This document shows positions 17,313-25,783 of a stretch of DNA of 54,766 nucleotides, piece after piece (positions within the stretch are counted from its first letter, which is position 1; each line of letters starts with the position of its first letter). Under the pieces are notes generated by a model. That model saw only the letters and a program-made list of their open reading frames with translations, was not told where the DNA came from and ran no database searches. The DNA is from Lachnospiraceae bacterium (GTDB lineage: Bacteria > Bacillota > Clostridia > Lachnospirales > Lachnospiraceae). Location: positions 1 to 54,766 of the forward strand of contig CAJTIR010000027.1 in assembly GCA_910576385.1 (NCBI GenBank), in the 5' to 3' direction. The position numbers were made by a program, and so were the translations under genes.

Positions 17313-18468
17313 TCTCAAGTCCTCCATAAATTATAGATGCGCCAGTGCATTGAGCTTTCGCTGTATCACCTATTATGCGAAAAGCAGGTTCCCTGATAAC
17401 TGCCCGTTTAACCCCAGCATCATTCATACGAGCAATCAATTCATCTGGATTGATGTCTCTGCCTATTTTAGATGCCTGCCACAACTCATATTCCTCCACA
17501 GCAGTTTCTGCTTGCGCCTGTATAGCTGCTGCTCCTCCTCTGTCACTGCTGTTTATGTAGTATGTTACATCTATGTTATACTCTTCTACCAGCGGCTTTT
17601 TGACTTGTACATAATCGGTTAGAGGGCGTTTCCCGCGTTGGTTTACAGCTTCTGATACTTCATCTATTGTAGTATCATCTGGGATAGTTCCATCACTCAT
17701 AACAAAGTATATCTCTACCACACCTGGACTTGGACTAGTTATCCTTACATCTCCAATACTTGGATTACTTGCTTTTGCCCAGTATTTATAAGCATCATCT
17801 GGCCCCGCAGTTGAGCAACTAGAAGGAGCCAGATATATCCTTTCTGCCATGTTCTGGTCAGTTTCTATCTCCGTCCCTCCAGTACTCTTTTCTGTATTCT
17901 CAACTTTGGAAATAAATCCGATTGGATCTACTAGGGTAGTAAGCTCGCCTGCTGCAAAATCATTTCCAATAATTCCCGCCTCGGTACACTCCGCCATGAC
18001 CGTTACTTCCATTTCTCCTGCTGGTATTTCTGCATATTGTGTTGTAGCAAAGTAAACCTCATATGCTGCCGTCACTCTAGTCCCAGCAGGTATACCAGTT
18101 GCTGCCTCTCGTTTTTCAGAAAGCGTAAATTTAACTGGCACCCTTGCAAACTCTGCCGGATTCCTCACAACCTTCTTAAGTGCTCCCAAATTTTCCAGAT
18201 AGCCTTCATAAGCGTACTTTAAAAAATTCATTTTTCCTGCTTTGTCTATGTTCTGCAATCCCTGGTATATAAGCTGCGCACATCCTAACATGATGATTCT
18301 GTTTGGATCTGACTTAGAAAGCTGTATCCTTTTTCCGGTGATTTCTTGATATTTTGTTATAAAATCGCTCAAAAGCTGGCTCTGTATTTCTTCCAGCGTC
18401 AAATTGTCAATAAAAGAAATGTCCGGTAAACTATCTATTGTGCTTAAAACATCTGACAAACTTTTCAC
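17305..18468 (-). CDS. baseplate J family protein
   Basis: The 387-residue product matches Baseplate_J: 'LKYAYEGYLENLGALKKVVR', 'FTLSEKREAATGIPAGTRVT', and 'NIDVTYYINSSDRGGAAAIQ' near the C-terminus with the 'GRDINPDELIARMNDAGVKR' segment. It forms the baseplate wedge that triggers sheath contraction. It lies between the gpW/gp25-like and gpI-like genes, as in P2. Confidence 0.93.
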   Translation of the reverse strand: MKSLSDVLSTIDSLPDISFIDNLTLEEIQSQLLSDFITKYQEITGKRIQLSKSDPNRIIMLGCAQLIYQGLQNIDKAGKMNFLKYAYEGYLENLGALKKVVRNPAEFARVPVKFTLSEKREAATGIPAGTRVTAAYEVYFATTQYAEIPAGEMEVTVMAECTEAGIIGNDFAAGELTTLVDPIGFISKVENTEKSTGGTEIETDQNMAERIYLAPSSCSTAGPDDAYKYWAKASNPSIGDVRITSPSPGVVEIYFVMSDGTIPDDTTIDEVSEAVNQRGKRPLTDYVQVKKPLVEEYNIDVTYYINSSDRGGAAAIQAQAETAVEEYELWQASKIGRDINPDELIARMNDAGVKRAVIREPAFRIIGDTAKAQCTGASIIYGGLEND

Positions 18469-18479
18469 CTCTCAATCCC

Positions 18480-18818
18480 CTAATCTTCTGTATCATCATC
18501 TGTATCATCAAGCTCTCGCTTTCCGATAGTAATTTTAGGTGTTAAGCCCCAATTTTCTGCTTGCTCAAAAGAAATATCCATCACCTCTGCTCTACTTTCA
18601 TAAATTTCTGTTTTCTCTATCACCTCCAACGCAAATAGGTTTTGTGCTACATTCGTTGGACAACTTTCAAAAGACTGGTCTAAGCCAAAGTTGCGATCTC
18701 CTGGGCAAGTTCCTGCTGCTGTGCTGTAAAGCAGGCTAAGATTTCGCTGCAGCTCGTCTAATTCTGTCGCATTTAAATAGTCAAATCCTATCAGCGACAC
18801 TTCCGGTTGATTAAACAT
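18480..18818 (-). CDS. baseplate wedge protein, gpW/gp25-like
   Basis: 112 residues with 'IGFDYLNATELDELQRNLSL', 'LLYSTAAGTCPGDRNFGLD' and a conserved 'ALEVIEKTEIYESRAEVMDI' that resembles gp25/DUF2634 wedge proteins. The C-terminus is very acidic. It sits directly upstream of the baseplate J gene in the transcript. Confidence 0.72.
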   Translation of the reverse strand: MFNQPEVSLIGFDYLNATELDELQRNLSLLYSTAAGTCPGDRNFGLDQSFESCPTNVAQNLFALEVIEKTEIYESRAEVMDISFEQAENWGLTPKITIGKRELDDTDDDTED

Positions 18819-18831
18819 TTTTCTGCTCCTT

Positions 18832-19239
18832 TTACAAGTACTCTTCTAAGGTAATATCGCAAATTATTTTAACAACCTGCCCTTTATTCAGTATGGTTTC
18901 CCAGCTCTCGCTAACCTCTGTAATTACGTATTTGTTAGAACCAACTTTCTTTTTACCGATTACTACAGTCTGAGGTTTTCCTGTCCGAATTAGTTTTTCT
19001 ATTTTCTCTATTGTTTTCCTAGGTCTTACACCATGCTCTGCATTTAGGGTTATTGTAAATGTAATTTGATCAGAATCTGGTCCCAAAAATTGTTTTTTTG
19101 GCTTTTTACCTACTCTGGGATGGGAAGCCCACCGCCCTTTTACTGTCCGTTGCATTTTGTTGAAATTAAGAATTTTTTTGTCGCTTGTTTCAAAAACAAC
19201 TTTTTTCCCTATATGTCCGATTGTCGCCAAATTTCCCAC
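18832..19239 (-). CDS. phage tail protein, P2 gpU-like
   Basis: 135 residues, basic, with 'GKKVVFETSDKKILNFNKMQ' and 'TGKPQTVVIGKKKVGSNKYV' followed by a 'ITEVSESWETILNKGQVVK' segment, as in Phage_P2_GpU proteins. In P2 these help terminate or connect the tail tube. Here it lies between the spike (V-like) and wedge genes. Confidence 0.6.
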   Translation of the reverse strand: MGNLATIGHIGKKVVFETSDKKILNFNKMQRTVKGRWASHPRVGKKPKKQFLGPDSDQITFTITLNAEHGVRPRKTIEKIEKLIRTGKPQTVVIGKKKVGSNKYVITEVSESWETILNKGQVVKIICDITLEEYL

Positions 19240-19242
19240 CTC

Positions 19243-19659
19243 CTATTTTATATTAAGTATTTCTTTTATTTTTTTCATATCCTCCATCAAATTTTCAACT
19301 GAAAAACTCTTATTATCCTTAGTAGCAGTAAACTGTATATGCTCTGCTGCAATTGTAAGTACTTCTTTACTGTAATTAAAGTAAGCTCCTTGCCCCAATT
19401 CTTTATGGTAAGCTCCAGGATCTCTGGCCGGATGGCTCTTATTCCAATAAGTCCCCAAAACAACTGCCATTTCTTTACCATTACTTAAGTGAATCACGAT
19501 CACTTTATCACCAATCTGTGGAAGTTTATACTCCCCATTGAAGGTAGCATAAGGAAGCATTTGCGTGACTTCCCCATCCCTATCCTGATAAAGCACACTT
19601 ACCATTCCTGTTTCAGCATCCGTACTGCTCACGGTTCCAATCCTGTTCTCTGCCCCCAT
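19243..19659 (-). CDS. baseplate spike / assembly protein V-like
   Basis: 138 residues starting MGAENRIGTVSSTDAETGMV, with an OB-fold pattern 'LPQIGDKVIVIHLSNGKEMA' then 'VVLGTYWNKSHPA', as in phage baseplate assembly protein V (gp45/gpV spike). The C-terminus is short and helical. It forms the cell-puncturing spike with the gpD-like hub. Confidence 0.85.
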   Translation of the reverse strand: MGAENRIGTVSSTDAETGMVSVLYQDRDGEVTQMLPYATFNGEYKLPQIGDKVIVIHLSNGKEMAVVLGTYWNKSHPARDPGAYHKELGQGAYFNYSKEVLTIAAEHIQFTATKDNKSFSVENLMEDMKKIKEILNIK

Positions 19660-19670
19660 GCCTGCCTCCT

Positions 19671-20972
19671 TTATGCCTTTGTTAGACTGCTTCTCTCACA
19701 CCAACCATAACGCGTGCCGCCGCTGCGCTTTGACACGCCATAACGATACTTATATTCGCCGCCCAAAACTTCTGTAATGTACATGGTCATATTATTGCAT
19801 TGATTTGCCCTTCCGCCATTTCCTCCCCAATATGCTGGCCCATTTACGATAACCTGTGTACCTGCCGTCAGTTCCTCTTGGGGTTGTGCTTGACTTTCTG
19901 ATTGTGTAGCTTTTTTTTCAGAGGTTCCAAAACCAATGCGTTTCTGGCATTTGTGGAGTTCCAAAGACATGGCATATGCTTCACCTGGCCCGATATTATG
20001 TGTGACCTTATCCACGAAATATTTGCCTGAAAGCTGATACAGTCCTTTTATCATCACGGTACTACCTGCTGCAATTCGGTGATCTGCCATGATGGTAATG
20101 CTCATGGTTACTGCTTTCTCATTTTCCTCATTTACCTTTGCGCAGGCTTTTATCTGCGCTTCCTGCAGGCTCTCAACTTTTTCATTTATATTCAATATCC
20201 TTTTCCCGCCACCTACTTTGCAGGTAAATTCTTTATCATCCTCGCCACTGGTATATTTGATCACAGCACCTGTATAAGTTCCAACCAGAGTACTGTTGTA
20301 TGACCAATCCTGTAAATCTGTTCTTTTTAATGTCGCTACCGGTTTTCGTGCTTCATACACGCCTTTATCATATATTACAATTTTTCCATAGTAAATTTTC
20401 AACGCTGCCCCATAATTCGCACATACCTTGTTTAAGAAACTGCTGTCTGATTCGTTGCTTTGCTCCACTGTCCCTAACTTTATAGCTTTTGCAAGGTAGT
20501 TCAATTTCAAATGGTATTTACGCGCAATTTCTGCCGCAACTTCCTTTAACGTGACTTTTTTCCAAGTTTTACTGCGCGTGGTGCTGCGGAAAGCATTTCC
20601 TTCTGGTACAGACACTCCTCCGATTGTACAGGTAAGCTCTGGCCCTGTGAAACTCAAATCATCAATACAAAATTTTCCGCAGTGGAAAAATTTTTTCTTC
20701 CCCGCCTTTTCCCAACTTTTTTGTATAATCTTCGCAGTTAATTTATCCCCTTTTTTTGGCAACCATTTATTTGCCCAACGAAGATCTATATTGCTAAAAG
20801 TTATACTTACGGTATCGCTCTCTCCAGATGCAGGGTCAGTATAAGTAAATCCCTCATTATACTCTGCTATCACAGAAGCGGGGCGACTTTTGGATTTCCC
20901 ATTTTTTTTAGATTTTGCTTTTTTTATATAAGACACGCTTGCACTAGCCTGTCTAGGTGTATCTCTTGTCAC
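19671..20972 (-). CDS. late control protein D-like baseplate hub
   Basis: The 433-residue product matches the phage late control gene D / VgrG-hub fold: 'VTLKEVAAEIARKYHLKLNY', 'NESDSSFLNKVCANYGAALK' and a final hub strand region. The last ~55 residues (TQVIVNGPAYWGGNGG...GWCERSSL) look like an added SH3-like wall-binding module. It forms the central hub between tube and spike. It overlaps no neighbour; gpX-like gene starts 2 nt upstream. Confidence 0.88.
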   Translation of the reverse strand: MTRDTPRQASASVSYIKKAKSKKNGKSKSRPASVIAEYNEGFTYTDPASGESDTVSITFSNIDLRWANKWLPKKGDKLTAKIIQKSWEKAGKKKFFHCGKFCIDDLSFTGPELTCTIGGVSVPEGNAFRSTTRSKTWKKVTLKEVAAEIARKYHLKLNYLAKAIKLGTVEQSNESDSSFLNKVCANYGAALKIYYGKIVIYDKGVYEARKPVATLKRTDLQDWSYNSTLVGTYTGAVIKYTSGEDDKEFTCKVGGGKRILNINEKVESLQEAQIKACAKVNEENEKAVTMSITIMADHRIAAGSTVMIKGLYQLSGKYFVDKVTHNIGPGEAYAMSLELHKCQKRIGFGTSEKKATQSESQAQPQEELTAGTQVIVNGPAYWGGNGGRANQCNNMTMYITEVLGGEYKYRYGVSKRSGGTRYGWCERSSLTKA

Positions 20973-20974
20973 TA

Positions 20975-21241
20975 TTACACCTCCTCATCATAGTCGTCAT
21001 ATGGATCTAGATCATCTTCCTCTTCCACACTTTCTCTCCACGGCGGCAATTCTTCCGTTTCCTCCTCTGGTAAATCAGGTGTATTTAATATGGTTCCGGC
21101 CGAAAATACCAAAATATCCAAATAGGCGTAATTGCTTTGCATCAAAAGAGTGGTGTACTCCTCGCTACCATAAACCTTAAATGCAATATAATCCCAAGTG
21201 TCACCTTGTACTGTACTGTATGTTTCTGCCAACTCCACCAT
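20975..21241 (-). CDS. tail protein X (LysM-like), P2 gpX family
   Basis: 88 residues; 'YSTVQGDTWDYIAFKVYGSE' is the gpX/LysM signature. The C-terminal third is strongly acidic. It lies between the tape measure and hub genes, 3 nt from each, as in P2-like tails. Confidence 0.88.
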   Translation of the reverse strand: MVELAETYSTVQGDTWDYIAFKVYGSEEYTTLLMQSNYAYLDILVFSAGTILNTPDLPEEETEELPPWRESVEEEDDLDPYDDYDEEV

Positions 21242-21244
21242 CTC

Positions 21245-24200
21245 CTATAATTTTCGCCTTTGACGATCTCTCTCATATTGCCTCATAAGCCTATTAAACT
21301 CTGCTTGGCCAATTTGATCTGCTTCGATAACATCTTGTTTTGCTATGCTTCCATAAAGGTTATAAGTTGGGCTGTATTGAAAGGTTGCTCCACCAGCACC
21401 CGCCAATTCCGGCGTGTTATTTCCTCCTGTATTTCCTATTCCTTTCAGCCTTTCTAAAAATGCATCAATAATGGATGGAGAATTATTAGCAGCAAGCGCC
21501 CCATTCAGTATCTCCTTCATTTTCGCCCACAACGTATTAAGCGGTAATACGGCCTCTGGTCCCGCTTCTCCTACACCTTGCATTCCCGCTGGAGTATTAA
21601 ATATGGTCGGTTTGTCAAAAATACCACCCAAAGCATTCCATTTTACTGAAAATTTTGGAATACTTACATTGCCACCTTTTCCATATGGCACTGAATTTGT
21701 AGAGACACTGATCACTGGGATCTTTGGTTTTGGTATTGTTATTGTCATGTTAGCAAAGGCAGATTTTACTGCACTGGCAGCAGAATTTGCTGCACTTGTA
21801 ACTGTGGATGCAAGCTGCTGCATGGCTGTTTGTGCGCTCGATTTTGCCCTATTCCATCCACTATCCAACGCTGTATTTATATCATTACCTAGTAAAGACG
21901 CGGCTTGGGTTACTGCCTGGCTATTACTAGCCATTCCTGTGCTCAACGCTGTTACGCCCTCTTGTCCGGCCGCGGTCATTTTCTCTGTTACTCCTGCTGA
22001 ATCCAATTCTATGTCCTTCGTGTCAACTACAATCTTTGATATACCTTCGGCCATCCCTGTGCCAAATGCGGTGGCGCCTCCTTGCCCTGCTGCCTGCATT
22101 TCTGTATCAAATGTGGTACTTGCAAATATTCCACTTGTATCAACTGCTCCAGCTGCTGCAAGACCAGAATTAAGCCCTGCCCCTAAAGACGCAGCTCCAG
22201 ATGTTCCAATGTTATTCATATTATTATTAAACGCAGTGGAATCAAATCCCATGTTCTGCATCCCACCCGCTAAACTGCTGCCAAATGCGGTTCCTGCCTG
22301 CGTTCCTGCCGCAGAAGCTCCCGAAAAGTCCATTCCTCCAAAAGCATTGGTTGTCAGAGAAGAGGCTGCACTACTTACGGCTGGCGCTGCGCTTGTAATC
22401 CCGTTTGCATAACTAAGAGCCGCCCCACTACCTGTTGCAGACATATCTGGCGGCTCTTTGCCTGTAAATAAGCTCTTTATCGTGTCCCATAAACTTCCTC
22501 CCAGACTGATAATGCCATCAACAATACCAGTTATAATATCCATTCCAAGTTTGGGCCAGTCTGTTGTTCTAACCATATCACAAATGGCAAAAACAAGTTT
22601 AGGGCCTGCTGTCAAAATTTGTGGAATTGATTTAATTAGCCCTAATACTAATTCTCCAATGATTCGCGGTCCCATCTGCAAAATCTGCGGCAAGCTGTTT
22701 ACAATTCCCTCTAGCAAACTAACTATCAGTTGAATGCCGCTGTTAATCAACATAGGAATCATTGATACAATTCCTTGGATAAGATTTATAATCAATTGAA
22801 TGCCCATCTGTAAAATTTGTGGCAAATTAGACGCAATTCCTTGTACTATATTAACAATTAGTTGCATTCCCATCTGCACTAACTGCGGAAGCATCCCAAC
22901 CAGACCAAAGGCAAGGCTTCCGATTAATAATATGGCTGCATTTATCAATTGTGGGGCATTCTCTCCAATACTGTTCACCAATGTTTGTACCAGTTGTAAA
23001 GCTGTTGATGTGATCTCTGGTAATCTCTGGACAATTCCATTTACAAAATTTGTAATTGCCAAAACTCCATTGTCAATTAATTGCGGCAATTGTTCTACCA
23101 TGCTTTGTGCAAACTTTGTAATAATATCTGTTCCAGCAAGAATTACCTGCGGCATTAAGGTAAATAATCCATCTGCAAATACTGAAATAACCTCTGCCAC
23201 TGTATCTGCAAGTGTACCGGAGTTTGCCATTATTCCGCTTATGAAATTTCCCAGAAGATCTACTCCCATACTTACTACTTTCGGAGCATAGTCCGCAATT
23301 ACATTCACTATTTCAGAAAGACAGCCGCCTACGGCTCCAACCATGCCTTCCATGCCCCCAGACTTATATGCCTCTGAGAGCTTTCCTACCATACTGGTGG
23401 CAAGTTGCGTGGTTTCTCTTAAGGGCCCATTCAAATCTTTATAAATGCTAATTCCTAGATCAGAAAGTGCAGAGAATAATTTGTCTTTATCCCCGATCAA
23501 GTTGTCTTGTTGGATAGCGTACATATCCTCACATGCGCCTTTGCTCTCCTCTATTTTCTTTGTCAGATCTTTAAAACGGTTTCCTGTTCCATTCACAATA
23601 GACTGCAATCCTGTAAACATAACGGCTGCTTGTTCTCCGCTCATGCCAAACTGTTCCATCATCTGGGCAGCAAATTCCTCTTGTGTGGTTGCAGTGTCAA
23701 AATTCGCCGCCATATCCTCTAGATTAATTCCTAATGCCTCCACACTGGTTCCGCTCTCTTCCAGAGCCGCATTCATAACTGTAGTAAGGCCTTGAAAGTC
23801 TCCCACAGTCGCCGCAAGCATAGCTCTGGCAGATGCTAGGTCTGTCTGTTTAAAAATAGTCGACAAAGTGTTGTTCACCTTTTCTGCCGAAGCCCCTTCA
23901 AGCTGCGTGTTAATATCCCCGAAAATATCTCCCAGGCTGCGCATTTTTCCTTCTGCATCATAAGCAGACAAACCCATCTCTTCAAACATCTTAGCCGCAT
24001 CTGCATTTCTGGCATTCTGCAAGGACAAAATCATATTCCTCAAATGCGTTCCGCCCTCAGATGCCTTGATTCCATTATCCGCCAAAATTCCTAATGCGGT
24101 ATTGAGTTCTGTTGTACCTCCTGCAAGATCTTTAGCAGTCCCGCCTACTGTCAAAATTCCTTCACCAAGCTGTGCTACACTTGTATTTGATACACTAGCT

Positions 24201-24733
24201 GTCTTTGCCAATTGGTCTGCAAAATTGGTAAGATTTTCTTGCGTTGCCTCAATTCCTAAGGCGCTCATACTGTCCGTTACCATATCACTGGCCTGGGCTA
24301 GCTCCATAGCCCCTGCCCCCGCCAAATTTAAAACCGTGGGCAGAGCTGCTGCTGCCTTGTCTGCATCATAACCAGCAAGGGCTAGATAGTTTAAGGCTTC
24401 CGCAGCTTCTGATGCAGAGAAAGCAGTATTGGCGCCGCACTCTCTGGCAGCATTTTCCAGTGTTTCAAAAGATTTCTGTCCTTTTTCTGTATTTTTGTCA
24501 ATTAACATAGTGGCAGCAACCTGGCTCATAGACTTTTCAAATTCTGCCCCTGTCTTTACAGCAGCTACTCCGATAGCCCCCACAGCAGCGGCGGCAGCGG
24601 TTGTGGCTGCTGCAACCGATTTTGCAATACCGCCAATTCCTTTTGTAGCCGCTCCCAATGCGGATTTAAAAGAGCTTTCCACCTTTCCGGCAATTGCGAT
24701 CGCAATCTGCATTTCCTTACCGCCTGCTGCCAT
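21245..24733 (-). CDS. tail tape measure protein
   Basis: The 1162-residue product has the TP901-type tape measure N-terminal domain ('TGAEFEKSMSQVAATMLIDK', 'AFSASEAAEALNYLALAGYD'), then long helical repeats. Around residues 520-740 there are about ten ~21-residue hydrophobic units of the form LPQLIxxGxxLIxxIxxGI. Later there are Ala/Gly-rich 'AFGTGMAEGI' repeats. Its length sets tail length. ATG 24733 is chosen because GGAGG lies 6 nt upstream. The start overlaps the frameshifted chaperone end by 17 nt. Confidence 0.95.
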   Translation of the reverse strand: MAAGGKEMQIAIAIAGKVESSFKSALGAATKGIGGIAKSVAAATTAAAAAVGAIGVAAVKTGAEFEKSMSQVAATMLIDKNTEKGQKSFETLENAARECGANTAFSASEAAEALNYLALAGYDADKAAAALPTVLNLAGAGAMELAQASDMVTDSMSALGIEATQENLTNFADQLAKTASVSNTSVAQLGEGILTVGGTAKDLAGGTTELNTALGILADNGIKASEGGTHLRNMILSLQNARNADAAKMFEEMGLSAYDAEGKMRSLGDIFGDINTQLEGASAEKVNNTLSTIFKQTDLASARAMLAATVGDFQGLTTVMNAALEESGTSVEALGINLEDMAANFDTATTQEEFAAQMMEQFGMSGEQAAVMFTGLQSIVNGTGNRFKDLTKKIEESKGACEDMYAIQQDNLIGDKDKLFSALSDLGISIYKDLNGPLRETTQLATSMVGKLSEAYKSGGMEGMVGAVGGCLSEIVNVIADYAPKVVSMGVDLLGNFISGIMANSGTLADTVAEVISVFADGLFTLMPQVILAGTDIITKFAQSMVEQLPQLIDNGVLAITNFVNGIVQRLPEITSTALQLVQTLVNSIGENAPQLINAAILLIGSLAFGLVGMLPQLVQMGMQLIVNIVQGIASNLPQILQMGIQLIINLIQGIVSMIPMLINSGIQLIVSLLEGIVNSLPQILQMGPRIIGELVLGLIKSIPQILTAGPKLVFAICDMVRTTDWPKLGMDIITGIVDGIISLGGSLWDTIKSLFTGKEPPDMSATGSGAALSYANGITSAAPAVSSAASSLTTNAFGGMDFSGASAAGTQAGTAFGSSLAGGMQNMGFDSTAFNNNMNNIGTSGAASLGAGLNSGLAAAGAVDTSGIFASTTFDTEMQAAGQGGATAFGTGMAEGISKIVVDTKDIELDSAGVTEKMTAAGQEGVTALSTGMASNSQAVTQAASLLGNDINTALDSGWNRAKSSAQTAMQQLASTVTSAANSAASAVKSAFANMTITIPKPKIPVISVSTNSVPYGKGGNVSIPKFSVKWNALGGIFDKPTIFNTPAGMQGVGEAGPEAVLPLNTLWAKMKEILNGALAANNSPSIIDAFLERLKGIGNTGGNNTPELAGAGGATFQYSPTYNLYGSIAKQDVIEADQIGQAEFNRLMRQYERDRQRRKL

Positions 24734-24881
24734 AAGCTTCCTCCACCTCCTTTGCAATTTCTATCAAATCAAAAATAGACAAACTCTCCAATTTTAGAAA
24801 GTCTGTCCGCAACAAGATTGACAGTTGTATAGTTAATTTACGAAGGCTAGAACCATCACTCGGCTTTAGTCCTCGCCGAAC
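24717..24881 (-). CDS. tail assembly chaperone, -1 frameshift extension (E'/GT-like)
   Basis: In the -1 frame after the slippery site the reading continues from base 24881 for 54 codons to TAA at 24717-24719, with no stop between: VRRGLKPSDGSSLRKLTIQL...SIFDLIEIAKEVEEAYGSRR. It would be joined to the first 125 codons of the gene at 24866-25255, giving a product of about 179 residues. Its location between the chaperone stop and the tape measure start, with a short overlap, is exactly that of lambda gpGT and P2 gpE'. The extension probably recruits the tape measure. Confidence 0.85.
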   Translation of the reverse strand, partial: VRRGLKPSDGSSLRKLTIQLSILLRTDFLKLESLSIFDLIEIAKEVEEAYGSRR

Positions 24882-25255
24882 AAAAAATTTGTGACACGGT
24901 TCTTGACTTTCAGCGCATCTTTGGGCGGAAGCGCCTTAAAAAATTCTACTGGCTTCCCAGAAGCCCTGGAAGAAATAATGCAGGCATACTCTAATGACAT
25001 TTCCGGCAACACATTTACTGTACCCCCGCGTTCAATAATCTTGTTTGTTGCGATCATATCTGCTGCCCTCAAAAATTCCAATCCACTTAAATCAACACTT
25101 TCATGACTTACCCCCTCAAACACAAATGGCTTTTTAAACCGTACTAAGTAGGAATCGTCCTCCATTTCCTGACTTTCTGCTGTCTGTTCTATTGTTTTTT
25201 CAACTTTTGCTAACTGTTTTAAATCTTTTTCCTTTTCCATTTCACCCTTCTCCAT
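24866..25255 (-). CDS. tail assembly chaperone (zero-frame product, E/G-like)
   Basis: 129 residues with a Lys/Glu-rich N-terminus, then 'YLVRFKKPFVFEGVSHESVD' and 'FFKALPPKDALKVKNRVTNF' as in phage tail assembly chaperones of contractile tails. It lies between the tail tube and tape measure genes. The end of the gene holds a slippery sequence that makes a longer fusion product at low frequency in related phages. Confidence 0.85.
   Translation of the reverse strand: MEKGEMEKEKDLKQLAKVEKTIEQTAESQEMEDDSYLVRFKKPFVFEGVSHESVDLSGLEFLRAADMIATNKIIERGGTVNVLPEMSLEYACIISSRASGKPVEFFKALPPKDALKVKNRVTNFLFGED
24881..24887 (-). promoter_or_regulatory. slippery heptamer T TTT TTG for -1 frameshifting
   Basis: Minus-strand codons AAT TTT TTG give the heptamer T TTT TTG, a canonical X XXY YYZ site. 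It lies six codons, counting the stop, before the zero-frame stop of the tail chaperone gene. Confidence 0.85.
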
Positions 25256-25258
25256 TTC

Positions 25259-25783
25259 TTAACACATTTTTCTCATTTTCTCCAACAAATCTTTTCCATG
25301 TAACTTATAAACAAAATTAAGTTTGTCAAGTTCGATTTCTACCACATTGTCGATTTCAATTAAAATATACAAGATTTCTAATTTAATGCTGCTCGCTGTC
25401 CCTGTTCCTTGTTTCGCTTTGCCTCCAGTAATTCCTTTATTTTTTCCTCTCACCACAATGCGCATTGGTTTCATCGCTGTTGCACCCGTGTCATTTACGG
25501 TATACTGGATAGAACCTCTTAACGTAATCATTACAGAAGAGGTATCATCAGAAAGAACAAATAAATCTTTGTCCATTGTTCGGAATGGAATTTCCATCTC
25601 CATACTTTGGAAGTGTCCTAACGTTGGATCGTCAATCTCTCCCAAGATTCCTGGTCCGCTTAACGTCTCTGTGATAGATTCAAAATCCGGCAATGTTACC
25701 TCATCAGAAATACCAATCAGCTTTGTACCATCTTTATATACATTGAAAGAATTAATCTTTGATGGAATATTCACGTTACTCAC
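25259..25783 (-). CDS. major tail tube protein (FII-like)
   Basis: 174 residues: 'NSFNVYKDGTKLIGISDEVT', 'LPDFESITETLSGPGILGEI', 'GHFQSMEMEIPFRTMDKDLF' fit the phage major tail tube family of contractile tails. It polymerises inside the sheath. It overlaps the sheath gene by 8 nt. Confidence 0.93.
   Translation of the reverse strand: MSNVNIPSKINSFNVYKDGTKLIGISDEVTLPDFESITETLSGPGILGEIDDPTLGHFQSMEMEIPFRTMDKDLFVLSDDTSSVMITLRGSIQYTVNDTGATAMKPMRIVVRGKNKGITGGKAKQGTGTASSIKLEILYILIEIDNVVEIELDKLNFVYKLHGKDLLEKMRKMC

Noticed and set aside
21414-22412. Plus-strand ORF of 332 codons
   Set aside because: It is antisense to the tape measure gene, Pro/Ala-rich because of the opposite strand's codons, and has no ribosome site.
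22800-23291. Plus-strand ORF of 163 codons
   Set aside because: It is antisense to the hydrophobic repeats of the tape measure gene, with no start signal.
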